DNA from: Tetradesmus obliquus
Taxonomy: Eukaryota > Chlorophyta > Chlorophyceae > Sphaeropleales > Scenedesmaceae
Direction of reading: 5' to 3'
DNA length: 64,000 bases
Assembly: GCA_030272155.1 (NCBI GenBank)
Contig: CP126205.1
Span: 4,489,751 to 4,553,750 of the forward strand
In this document: piece after piece, positions 1 through 11,149 of the stretch
Layout of the letters: each line of letters opens with the position of its first letter
How positions within the stretch are numbered: the stretch's first letter is position 1
Notes under the pieces: generated by a model
What the model was told of the DNA's origin: nothing
The model's input: only the letters and a program-made list of their open reading frames with translations
The model's database searches: none
Program-made: the position numbers and the translations under genes

Positions 1-3000
1 GGCAGGTGGTGAGCAGAGCCGATGTTACAACCTGTGGATGACCCATGTTTGCAGGCTTGCTGACACTGTGTCCTGCAAGTGCTGCAGCTGCCCACCAGCA
101 TGGCAGTGCAGGTCAACTACGTGGCATACAATGCACTATCTTCAGTGCAGCGCCGCAGTATGCAGGCTAACGTGTGCTGAGCATGGCAGCGGTGTGCTGT
201 GGGATGTCCACATCGCAGTACACACTCACCACAGTGCTGTGCCTGCCACCTCAACGGTGCTGTTCAGCACATATATTCCTGAGCCCAGCATGTAGCTGTT
301 TCCCGATTGAATCTCTAGCACCGTTGGTGTCGGTGCATCTGCGACTTGGGTGACAGGCGTTGCACACTGCAGCAGCACAGCCTGCGTGGCTGCTGCTGCA
401 GCTGCTACTGCTGATTGGCAGCAGAACAGGCTCGAGCCTCCCCGCAAAACGCGTTTCGGAGTTCTGAGGTGGCAAATCACAGATTCTTCAATTTTTTGGG
501 CTTATGAATTCAGTAATTGTTAGTGGTTTGTTAGCCATCGTGTGAAGACGCCACAGCGGAAACAGAAGTGATAGCAGAACCCGATCATGTCACTGGCCAG
601 ACGGGCCCGTCTAACCTTGGAACCAGCACTATTCAAAGTCCAATCAGAGTCTATTCAAAGTGGTGACATAAAAGCGCGTGCATAGCATTCACAGAGTCAC
701 GATGCGTTATCGGGCTGAACTATGCCCACAAGGTGCGCTTACGACTCCTAATGTGAACAACTGGCCAGCAGCCATGTGTTCTCAGTGCCAGCACAGGGAT
801 GAAGATTTGGCTGCACATAACTTATGCAGCCAGAACCAACCCCCAGCAGCATCGGCAGCATTGCCAGGTTGCCTGGACCTGAGCGCACACGCTATTTCAA
901 ATCCAGCCGAGGTCACGTGAGGCCAGCAGGCAGCTGCCTCTTTTGAAAACCTTCACAACTCCAACAGCCACGGCGTTACTGGTGCCTCATGCAACAGCCA
1001 GCTTGTGCGCAGCTCATGATGACGCACATCAGCGCCCCTACTAACAGGGGTGGCAGGGGGGCGTCATCACTGAGCTCACCTTGTGCGCAACGTGCTGCAG
1101 TGGCGAGCCGAACAGGAACAGCAGCAGCAGCAGCAGCATCAGCACAAGTTGATGTGTGCTGCGGCAACATGCACCAGTCTGCACATGTCATCAAAGGCAC
1201 CAACAAAGTCAAGGGATGGGTTGAGGCAGCACAAGCAAGTAACAGGTTTGCATTGCCCCCAATATGTCATGTACGCAGTCACAGCAGTTTGCTCATGGTA
1301 ATCGACAAACTGCAGTGAGCAACCGGTGCATGTGTCTGAGCTGCACAGCATGTGTGAGGCCTGTCCAGCATGCCAATGTGCAATTCAAAACGCACCGGAG
1401 GAAGTTGAATGTTGGTTGGCGGCTGGAGGATGGTGGTCTCATCTGGTCCATTGGGAGAGCGGTACTTTATGACCCTGCATTACAAGGCAGTGTGCAGCAG
1501 GGGCGGGGACAGCAACAGCAGCGGCAACAGCTTACCACGAGCCCTTGAGCACCATGTCAACAGCAGCAGGCGTAGCACCAACAGCGAACAGCAGCTTCAC
1601 TTCACAGCATCCATCTTGCTGCGGTTGAGGCAGCTGGCAAGCCAACAGCAGCCCAGCTCCACTAGTAGCGGGACCACTGCCGTTGCAAAAGATTAGCTGC
1701 AATGACAGCTAGCAACAACAGCCGCAACAACTTGGTGAACAGCCTGCAACCACATGTGTTGCTGATGCTGCCAGACAGCTGCACCTGCTGCCTGCAGCAC
1801 ACGCAGCAGCAGTTCGCATGTGCTCCCGCGCATGTTGCCCAGCAGGGCACCTGCTTTTACAAGTTACACATCCTACGCAACGAAGGCAGGCGAGCCCGCC
1901 TGAGCCTATGCTCTTCCGTGCGTATAATAGAGCAGGACAAGGACAGGGCACGTGCTGATGAACAGGCGGTCACTCATGACTTGTGTGTTGATCTGCGGAT
2001 GCGCAGTTCGTTCACAATATACAGACTCTTTGAGCAACCACCTGATCCATAACCTTGCTCTGGATTCAGCCCAATGACTCTAACACACGGGCATGCTGGC
2101 ACTATATGGCAACCGGCCCCTGACTACGCGCTCACTCACAGCTTGGACCGCGGCGCCTCAAATGACAGCTTGAATTTGTCCGTGTTATCACCCTTCTCCT
2201 TCCCCAGCAGGTTGGTGCGCTTGTTTTCGGCAGGGAAGCCCCGGCCTGCTATGAAGTCCTGATGCAATAAAACGGCCAGCAGTGCCCAGGCAAGGTTCAG
2301 ACCAGCCAGAGCTAACATAGTGAGCGCAGTTGAGCATTACGCACGACAGAATCAGCGCATCTCGTGTCTGCTGGGCTTCTGTCCCGGGCATTCATCCCCT
2401 CAGCGCCTTCCACTGTTAGCAAAAGTGAATTGACACGCAAGGCAGGGAGCGTCTGTGTGTTTCTCAGGAAGCAGCAAGCAGTCAAGAATTGCCATAGCTT
2501 ACAGTAACGGCGCTGCAAGGTATACGTGACAAGAAATAAACTAGCTGCACCTGGAGCACGACGGCAGGGTGGTGTAGTTGCAACTGGGCTGGTCAGTTTG
2601 CATTGCATCGAGGTGCAACAGCTCCTCATAGTGTTGTGCAGAAGGCAGCTGCTGATGTGCTGCTGCTGCACTTAGGTTGTCTGCACGGCAGCAGGCACGA
2701 GATAATTGCTGCCGCCGCCGCTGCTGCTGCCGCCGCTGCTGCTGCTTAGGCTCGCCTCTTGGACCAGGGCTCACCATAAAATCGCTCTCCGATTTTGCCT
2801 TGACGAAGTGGAACTGCACAATAGGCTTCCACAGCTTGGCATCGCGGTTGAGCGGCACTCCGTTGCTGTCTGCAGGCCCCCAGTCTTTGAAAGCCTGCAG
2901 CAGCACAGGGCACAGCACATCGCACCAAACACCATTGTCATCATGCTACCATTTACAGCATAGTGTGCAATAGTACATCACACCATATTGGAGTTCGCTG

Positions 3001-4197
3001 CAACTGCCAGTGGAGCAGTGGTGAAACTGCTGGCACAGCAGTGCTGCTGCAACATGTGCTCTGTGCGAAGCAGTTGTCAAAACCAGGTCTCCGCACTGCA
3101 TATCTACTGTGCTTGTGCACTACATCAGACAATGCTACGCTCGGCATGCAGAGTGCAACAGCTGCCGGTGCGACTTTGATCAAGAGAGCTAAGCTGAAGG
3201 TGATCTGCGGCTGCAGTGACATGCTGCGATGCTGTGTGCTGCCATTCTGTAACAGCTATCACCCTGTTGTTGGTGGCAATGCTTGTGACGTGTGCTCATC
3301 TCATGAATGCACATCTCTGCCGCATGCTGACGAGCGTGCCCATGCTCTGGCCGGCAATGTTGTTTCAAACCATGTAATTCACCACTTCAAACTCACATGC
3401 CGCTAACTGCTTTTTGGAGTGCACACCTCCACAGATCCCACCATAACACCACACCAGAGGCACCCAATGAGCTAACCAGCAGCTGCCTGCATGCAAAGCT
3501 GCAGCAATGTCTATGTCAACACCAGGCGCTCACCGCGTTCGTCGGCAGGCTGAAGGTGCCAAAGATACCCTCCAGGCCGCAGGTCCCAAAATCCTTGCAC
3601 TTCGCCTTGTTCTCCTTGATCTCGTTTTTGGTCACAGTGACGGCCTCGTCAGCGGCCACCTCAGCAGCACCCTGGGACCCAAGAGGAGCAGAGAAGCTGC
3701 CACCGAATGGGTAGTAGATTTGACTAAATCGGTCTGCCAACGTGCCGTTAGGGTAGCAGGTGAAGTTGCCCCCCGAAGGACAATCGGGTGCGACTGTCGG
3801 GTCAGAGACGTTGGTGAAGCAGCCTTCAAAGCACCTCTCCCCCTGGCCGAGGTAGTATCCCTCGTTGCAGTAGCAGCAGTCAGGCGAGGTGAGGTAGGAG
3901 GGGCCCTCCCAGCACCTGGTCTGGTTGTTAACGCTGTCGATGAGGTCCTTGATGATGCGCAGATCAGGGTCGTTTGCCAGCAGCGCTGCCAGCGAGGGGT
4001 ACACGTCATTGGGCTGCAGCACCTGCAAGGTACAAGCAGCAAACAGCGTGGTGGCAGCAGCAGCAGCAGCAGCAGCAGAACACAAACATCATTGAGCTAC
4101 AGCATGTGCGCTCAAACAGCAGACCGTGCAGCCAATAGCAGTGGCGGAACACAGACACTGTTGGGCTGCCACACATGCGCTCAAGCAGGAAACATAG

Positions 4198-4268
<71 letters not shown>

Positions 4269-5137
4269 CAGTGCAAAGCGCTTTGTGAAGCAGCCTGCAC
4301 AAAAGCTAATAGCAGCAGGAGGCTGCCAGCAGCGGCTATCAGGAGTGCTGCTGTCACTGGCAGGTGACCAGCACGTCTGAGCTAGTCATCTCCAAGTACC
4401 TACTGGCAACCAAGTGGCCAGCTGTGCACTGTGCTGCACTGCATGCACTTTCTTGTCCGGTTTCCTACACCATGATTCCTGAAAACCTTACTTTTTTGTG
4501 TGTACAATGCAGAACAGGCCGGAACTTTGCCATGGTGTGAACCATGCATGCAGCAAGCGTGGAGTGTCATGCTGGAAAACATGCTGTCTGCACACCGTTC
4601 ATGATGGCGCCGCCCGGCCACAGCAGGCTCAGCTGCTGCCACTGCTGCCTGCAGCAGTCCCAAAGCTAGAGCGAAGGCCAGCCGCCTGCAGCAGCTGGCC
4701 GGTTGCGCTGCTGCTAGCACTAGCCATGGCTAGCGCTGCTGCCACTCCTGCTGCTGTCGCATGCTGCTGTGCCCCAAGCCCACTCACCTCGTTGACAGTG
4801 TGGAGCACACCACGGCCCATCACGGCGGTGTTCTTTGTCGCAAACGTAACAACATTGCCTTGCTCATCACGGATGCCTGTGACCTCGCAGCGCTGTGTCC
4901 AATACGTCTGAGGGCCGGCGTCAGGTGTGGCGGCCGCAGCGCGCCTGGCACCACCACACATGAATGTGAGCTTGTGGAAGGGGCTAGGGCCGCTGGTGCC
5001 AGGCTTGTTATGGCCGAAATGTTTGATGGATGCCTGACTCCAGCCGGCCTGGGATGCTGCGCCCTGGTCCAGGTGCTTCGTGATGAGGGTGACGGACGCG
5101 CTGCTCTGGCGCGTGCCTGTGGCCCTGCAATAGGTGT

Positions 5138-5206
<69 letters not shown>

Positions 5207-6991
5207 GCAGCACAGCGGCAGCGACAGTCCAGTGCATGGTTGTGACCAGTCCCATGGATGAGCTGTGGCTGTCAACAGCTCTCAGGCACTTGGAGCATTG
5301 AGAAGTCGCACACGAAGAATTACATGGGCTGCGGCCACTGCCTTGCACAAGGGGCTCCGCAATCGTTGAGTTTTTTGAGTTACGTTATGTTGCATACTTC
5401 ACTCAACGAGGAGGTAACATCCCAAGTCAACAGTCGACGAGGGCCGCAGCCACTGTGCTGCAACACCCACACAGCCCTGCCCAGCAGCTCGCCGTACGAC
5501 ACCCGCTGGTGCAGCTGCTTGCAACAAGACACGCCAGCAGGGACTGATACACACAAGAGGTGTCAAATCTCTTGCACTTGCACGAGATGTACAGTCTGTA
5601 CTACATATTGCACACCCACCATGGCAGCTGGTGGTACTCCAGCAGGGCTGTCCAGAAGCGGCGCTCAGTGTCGGGATCGGAGAAACGGCCATCGATTTGA
5701 TGCAGCAGCTCCACCTGGGCCATGTAGTTGTCAATCGCCTGCAACAGCAGTGCACAGCAGCAGGTGTTTTGTTGTGGGGATACATGCAGCCTATACAATG
5801 TGGATATGCCGGGGCCAACTCTGGTAGGAGCAGCAGATGTGGTATACCAGGCAGCTGCTGGCAGGTGGTGCTGCTGGCAGGTGGTGCTGCTGGCAGGTGG
5901 TGCTGCTGGCAGGTGGTGCTGCTGGCAGGTGGTGCTGCTGGCAGGTGGTGCTGCTGGCAGGTGGTGCTGCTGGCAGGTGGTGCTGCTGGCAGGTGGTGAT
6001 GCTGGCAGGTGGTGATGCTGGCAGGTGGTGCTGCTTTCGGCTGCAGGACTGTGCTGATGAGGTGGCAAGTGGCACAGCTGATTCGCAGCAGAGAGCGCCC
6101 AGCCCCGGCATGCACTGCACTGCAGGCTGGGTAATCTCAGTGTTGGTGACTCACTCGCTGCTGCTGTGCACCAGTGCAGGGCCTGAGCAGCACACACAGT
6201 AGCACTGTGCGGTTGAGAAACCAAGGTAGATTGTGGGCAACAGGCATGAGCATTCAGCAGCAGACAGACAAACCCTCACATCGTTGGTTGGCAGCAGCAG
6301 CGTGCCGGAGAAGGGCCTGTTGAGGGAGTCCTGCAGCCCCAGGCGCTGAATGATGCCCGCCAGCTGGCTCAGGGAGGGGTTGGCGCTGATGATAGACCAC
6401 GCGCTGGGAGCGCGGGGGCGGTAGTTGGCGGCAGTGGCGTCATCGGCACTGGCACACCCTGCGCAGCAGCAGCAGCAGCGGCAGCAGCAAGCAGCAGCAA
6501 GCAGCAGCAAGCAGCAGCAAGCAGCAGCAAGCAGCAGCAAGCAGCAGCAAGCAGCAGCAGCAGCAGTGTTGAGCCCGCCTGGTCGTGCTGCAAATGCAGC
6601 AGCAGTGCATGTTGTGTAGCAGGGTGGGCAAGTGCTTGTGCTGCAAATGCAGCGGCAGTGTAAATCAATCGGCATGCATCCCTGCAGTTGCCTGCAGCCA
6701 AACTCAAAAGCTTTACCCATAGATCATGGCTGCTAGTGGTTCTTGACGTGAACTCATGTGTATCAGGTGATGCAGCTGCTGAATGCCGCCGAAGCAGTGG
6801 CATAGGCACAAGCTTTCACTTGAAGTGACTTCAAGTGAGCTCAGTGAGCCCGCAGTCACTCTGTTCACATGGCACAGGTTGCTCGCATGCAGCCCAGCAA
6901 AAAGATGCTCGGTTTGCAAAACATCTTGCAAATATTACTCACCGAGAAGAGCGAGGCACGCCACCAGCTGAAAAGCCGTGAACGCGCGCAT
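1..6991 (-). CDS. Secreted fasciclin (FAS1) domain protein, 3' end missing
   Basis: Exons on the minus strand, 5' to 3': 6991-6943, 6458-6280, 5738-5620, 5124-4788, 4022-3534, 2894-2775, 2258-2140, then an exon ending at 230 (GTGAGT donor) and perhaps 81-1. The first seven junctions agree in phase. The start MRAFTAFQLVACLALLGCASA is a clear signal peptide with a small-residue cleavage site. FAS1 domain 1 runs from the NPSLSQLAGIIQRLG segment through TLLLPTND, EYHQLPW and GRGVLHTVNE. Domain 2 begins VYPSLAALLANDPDL, carries a Cys-rich insert in exon 5, then FGTFSLPTNA and a FHFV segment; its last strand is probably LGSGIYVLNSTV in the 230 exon. FAS1 proteins act in extracellular matrix or cell-wall adhesion. 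Exon 7 ends in phase 2, and I found no acceptor in the 230 exon that fits, so a small exon between 480 and 2139 is probably missing. The gene runs off the left edge. Confidence 0.8.
480..2139. other. Long intronic stretch of the FAS1 gene
   Basis: This 1.66 kb lies between two exons of the minus-strand FAS1 gene. It contains a short CAG tract near 1120-1138 and many chance open frames, none with recognisable protein character. It probably hides at least one small exon, because the flanking exon phases do not fit each other. Confidence 0.5.
4055..4078. repeat. (CAG)8 just upstream of FAS1 exon 5 acceptor
   Basis: On the coding (minus) strand this is (CTG)8, about 33 bases before the acceptor that opens exon 5 at 4022, so it sits where a pyrimidine tract would be. 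Confidence 0.85.
4201..4266. repeat. (CAG)22 triplet tract in FAS1 intron 4
   Basis: Uninterrupted CAG triplets lie inside the intron between exons 4788-5124 and 3534-4022. The poly-Leu and poly-Ala open frames here are translations of the repeat, not protein. Confidence 0.95.
5139..5204. repeat. (CAG)22 tract next to FAS1 exon 4 acceptor
   Basis: A pure CAG tract on the plus strand reads (CTG)22 on the coding strand and ends 14 bases before the acceptor of exon 4 at 5124. Confidence 0.95.
5379..5447 (-). repeat. Degenerate third copy of the 7829/61931 retroelement tail
   Basis: This aligns base for base with the first 68 bases of the repeat at 7829. It shares an intact 14-base block (CACTCAACGAGGAG), and differences elsewhere are mostly transitions. 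It lies in intron 3 of the FAS1 gene. By eye identity is about 70 percent, so it is much older than the other two copies. Confidence 0.55.
5854..6029. repeat. 16-bp minisatellite, 11 units, in FAS1 intron 2
   Basis: Eleven head-to-tail copies of GCTGCTGGCAGGTGGT; the last two units have GAT in place of GCT. A 16-bp unit shifts frame at each copy, which gives repeat-like open frames in all six frames. It is fully intronic (exons end at 6280 and begin at 5738). Confidence 0.95.
6481..6566. repeat. 10-bp minisatellite (GCAGCAGCAA)7 plus CAG tail in FAS1 intron 1
   Basis: Seven exact 10-bp units are followed by a short CAG run. The array lies just upstream, on the coding strand, of the exon 2 acceptor at 6458. 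The Gln/Ser-rich frames here are repeat translations. Confidence 0.95.
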
Positions 6992-8689
6992 CTCAGCAGA
7001 ACGAGGGTTCACACGCAGCTGGATGTGGCCACGGTAGCCCACCTGCAGCGAATGCGGAAGAAACACGTTTGAGCGAGGTTGCTTTGAACGGCAGTAAGCA
7101 AACATTCGCCCGCACTGCAGCACACCTGCCCCGGCAACCCCCTCTGTGATCTTAGCTGCATGCCAATGCAGCCAGCTTAAGCGCATCAGTAACAAACATA
7201 TGATGTCGTAAAACGTTTGACAGCCCGACCGAAACGATGAGCATACCAGAGAGGGCAGAAAGGTTGCTGCACCATTCACTCGCAGCCCCACAAGCAACAA
7301 TACACTGCCCGAGCAAAATCCAAAGTCTTACGTTGCTTACTTACTACCTGGTATTACTATACGGGTAACGCAAGGCTTGGGCAGAGTGCTGCCAGAGCCT
7401 GAGTATCACCTGCTGATGAGAGAAAAGCGACGGGAAGTTAAGAAATCACGCCAAGGGTCGGGAATTTTGCGGTCAACAGACATCAGGCTTTGATCACGAC
7501 TGTTGCAGCCCCTTGAACTTGAGACCCAGATCTCCGACACCCATGTCGTCCCTGATGACAGTCCGGGTGAGGCACGCCTTCAGGCCACTGAGGGGGGAAT
7601 GACTAACTTCCTGAAAACATGCAGACGAGACAAACTTGAGCCGTGTGCTGGAGTTATCTGTGCTCCGGCTCTTCGGAACCCCCACCTCACACGGGCACTG
7701 CGTCAACCCCACCTCTCGTTGGATTCAGCCCTTGCACAGTACGTGTAAATCACGCGTCATTATAGAAAAGGCTATGGTTACGTACGAACAGCATGGAAAG
7801 CAGATGATCCAAAGACGATAGACAGATGACATTACATTACATTACATTACATGCTCCACTCAACGAGGAGTGGGAACCCCAGTCAGGAGCCAACGAGAGG
7901 CTCATAGGGGGAGGAAACATCGAAGAACAACTCATCATCATCCAAACCTTCAGAAGAAATCGCAGAACAAAACTCATCAGCATCATCAATAACTTGAACC
8001 GGAAGAAGCACAGAAGAAACCCCGAAACGAAGAAAACCGATCACGGGGCCGTGCTATTGCCGACTTTGTGCATTCAGACGCTGCATTTCTACACGCTTGG
8101 CCTTTACAAACAAGACAGGGGTAGTGCTCGCACCAGCTTGGCGCCCTATAGAACAGTATTGTTCAGACAGTGAGTAAGCCAGGCTGGCTTTGCATCAACA
8201 GCATGAATGTTTCCATTGCCATCGCTACTGCAACGATGATAATGCTGGAACAGACAGGGCGCGGTGCTGTGTGGACTTGTGAAGGGAGCAACGTTGCTCC
8301 CTTCACCACTGCATGCAGTCCAATTGCAGAGACTGTGCCGCGGCCGCAGCACACCAATGTGTGATATTGTGCAGAACAGCTGCAGAACAATTGCTGACAG
8401 GCAGCAGCTGCCCGTCCAGCCTCATGCAGCACATACACGCGCATGTGTACGCATGGAGGCTCTGCAGCGGTTGCTGCTGCTGCTCCTCTGCTGCACTGCA
8501 CTGCTGAGCTGGCAGATATTGCCAACTAAAATATGTTACTTCCTTCAATTCAATTCAAGCGCTAATGCCTGCACTCCGCCTTGCGCCTGCAGTATGTGCC
8601 AGCACAACAGCAAGTGACAGGCCTGCGTGTTGGTTGCCACTCCGCGGCTCAGGCGCTGACAGCCTGCAAGGTGCAGCGTGTGCCGTTGA
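6992..8689. other. Divergent intergenic region between FAS1 and peptidase-LRR genes
   Basis: 1.7 kb between two genes transcribed away from each other, so it should hold both promoters. Apart from the retroelement tail at 7829-7997, I see no coding exon and no clear TATA or other motif. Confidence 0.6.
7829..7997 (-). mobile_element. Truncated retroelement 3' end with (TGTAA)n tail, copy 1
   Basis: On the minus strand this reads an acidic protein C-terminus (VIDDADEF, then GLDDDELFFDV, ending PYEPLVGS and a TGA stop), a short 3' UTR with a 6-bp hairpin (CCACTC/GAGTGG, 7856-7873), and a tail of about four TGTAA units. A near-identical copy lies at 61931-62098 on the other strand. Between copies the coding part differs by conservative changes (for example PSP versus SSP). 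The layout fits a 5'-truncated non-LTR (LINE-like) retroelement with a microsatellite tail; the family is not identified. Confidence 0.6.
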
Positions 8690-11111
8690 ATGCCGCCGCC
8701 AGTTGGACGCTGTGCATGCATGTGGAATGCAAGATTCAGGCTAGCAGTTGTGCTAGCCGCTGCGCTGCTGCTGGTGCCATGGCAGGGGCACCAATCAACC
8801 CAGCAACAGCAGCAGCCGCAGCAGCGATGGTCGCTACGGCAGCAGCCAGCTGCTGGGCGCTTTGCAGCAGGGCAGGGCCTGTTGGTGTCACAGGAGCAGC
8901 TAGGAGCAGGAGAGGTGGCAACTGCAAGCCAGTTCCAAGTTTTTGAGGACTCCCTGACAATATCCAGCACAGGTGGCAAGGGCAGGGGGGGAAGGGGCGG
9001 CTCAGGAAACCTAGGCGCGGCTGCTTTCACAGATGTAGAACGACTCACTGAGCTGCAGTTAGGCATCTATAACCTGGCCAGCGCACCAAGCGTGTACCCC
9101 AGCTGTCAGCACAAGGATGGGCGACCACGCAGAAGCACGGCTCGCCGGCCAGACTGCAACAACTACATACCCACTGCGGTGCGGGACCAGAAATCATGCT
9201 CGACGTGTGTGAGCCAGAGCGTGGCAACTGCCATTCAGATGGCCGCAGCAGCCGCAATGGAGGCTGATGTTGATACCTGGGAGGTGAACGCCGCAAGCCT
9301 GTACTACTGCAGCGAAGGTGCGTGCTGGCTGCGCCAGTAGCAGCAGCAGGCGGCACCGGGCACGGCGATGGAAGCTTCCTCTGTTGACTTTAAGTCATAC
9401 GTCCATGCCAGGCAGATTGTATCTTTTGTTAAAGCCAGCCACCAGCGGCTTTAAGAGCCTCGCCATTGGTAGACGTCCGGTTTGAGACAGGTCACTCATC
9501 AGCATCTCTGATACTTGTTGCTGCAGGTGGCCGCAGCTGCAGCACAGGCTACGACATACAGCAGAACTTGTACGACGTGGTGGGTGGCTGAGGCGTGTCC
9601 GTGCGTTGATCACAGCGTCTTGGGACACAAGTGTGCTGTGTTGTGCAATGCTGTTGTGCACCATGCGGCACAACTTATCCCATCTATCCGTGTCGGTGAC
9701 AAGCAGGTTGTTGGCTGTATATGTTGCACACGTTTGCTTGTTGATATGCCTCGCGCCCTGTGGCTGGGAGCTAGCACCACTGCCTCCATTGTGTTTGCAT
9801 ACAAAGGTATATGATGCACCTGCAACGCTCTCATATAGCTGCGCATGCTTGTCATGTCGCCAAGCAAACTGCGTGGCGCGCGCATCCGCTAACAACACAC
9901 AAACTGCTGCTGTGCTATGCGCGCTGCATTCACCTGCAGATTGACAGGGCGCCGCAGCTCATCCGCCCCAGCCGCTGCTTATTCAACAGCAGCCAGCTGC
10001 ATGATGCAGTGAAGGAGCCTCAGGTCACCTCCTGGATCCCTGCTTGCCAGGCAGCACAGGACAGCTGCAGGGGCACCACCAGCAGCAGGCAGCCCTGGCT
10101 CAAGTGCGAGTACAAGTCACTGTCTACGTTCTGGGAGGTCCAGCGCCACATCCGCAACCATGGCGCAGTGATCTCCAGGTGGGCAGGGCTGTCCAAGATG
10201 ATGGCGCAGGAGCCTCGTGCATTGAGTGCTTTGACCTCAGGGGACTTGATGGATGGGGGGCTTGCAGGGACGCGGCGCTGTCAATACAACAGCAGTTGGC
10301 TTGTAGTGTCTGCTTGGTGCAATGTGCTTGTGGTGTTGAGTGCTGCTTTGAAGCATTACTGGTCTGCGGTTTGCAGCCGTTTTGGCACTGGCTACTTGCA
10401 TGGTATCAGCGAAGAGTTGCTGGGTGCAATGTGGCATGATAGCTGCCAGGTTTGAACCAAAAACATGCCACATGGCAGCACAAGCTAGGCCATGCAGTGC
10501 GCCAGAAGACACGCTGAACTGCTACCATGCTTGCCATCCTTGCAGCACAACCACATGATGTTCAGCAGCTGAACCAAACATGTTTCTGTGTTTGCTGCAG
10601 GATCACGATCTACAACGACTTTAACGTGCAGATCGGTGAGAAAGTGCGCGAGCAGAAAGGCGAAGCCATCCCAGCCATCCGCGCCAACGCCACAGCCAAG
10701 CCCTGGTATGGCCATGCAGCAGTCATTGTCGGCTATGGTGAGCGCTTTCTGTTTATGATCAGGGATGCTCCTTTGAAGTAACTTACCCTGTGTCTATGGT
10801 GGGGTAATGTATGTACCGTTGCCAGACTTATATAGCCGTCATCTGAGTGGGCAGCAATGTCATCAACAGATGTGCTGCAGCACGGCAAGGGCATGTCAGA
10901 CAGCCGCCGCTGCAAATGCAAGTCAACAGCTACAACAGCTGGGAAACTGGTCAGCTGTTGCAGAAACAGCAACAGCAGCAGCAGCAGCAGCACAACCCTC
11001 ACGGCACAGCTTGCATAGATCAAGATACAGCTGCATGCAGTCGATCAAGTTGGACACTGCTATGTGTCATCAGCAAACAGCTCCAGTTTGTGATGTTGCC
11101 GTCATTGCTGC

Positions 11112-11149
<38 letters not shown>

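Noticed and set aside
4201-4302. Poly-Leu or poly-Ala protein segments
   Set aside because: Pure triplet repeat in an intron; both strands are open only because CAG repeats lack stops.
5854-6029. CRISPR array
   Set aside because: Units are contiguous 16-mers with no spacers, in a eukaryotic intron.
5399-6224. Long Pro/His/Gln and Trp/Gly-rich frames
   Set aside because: They are translations of the 16-bp minisatellite inside an intron.
7826-8173. 115-residue plus-strand frame with many Arg/Lys
   Set aside because: It is antisense to the retroelement C-terminus; the conservation pattern between copies favours the minus strand.
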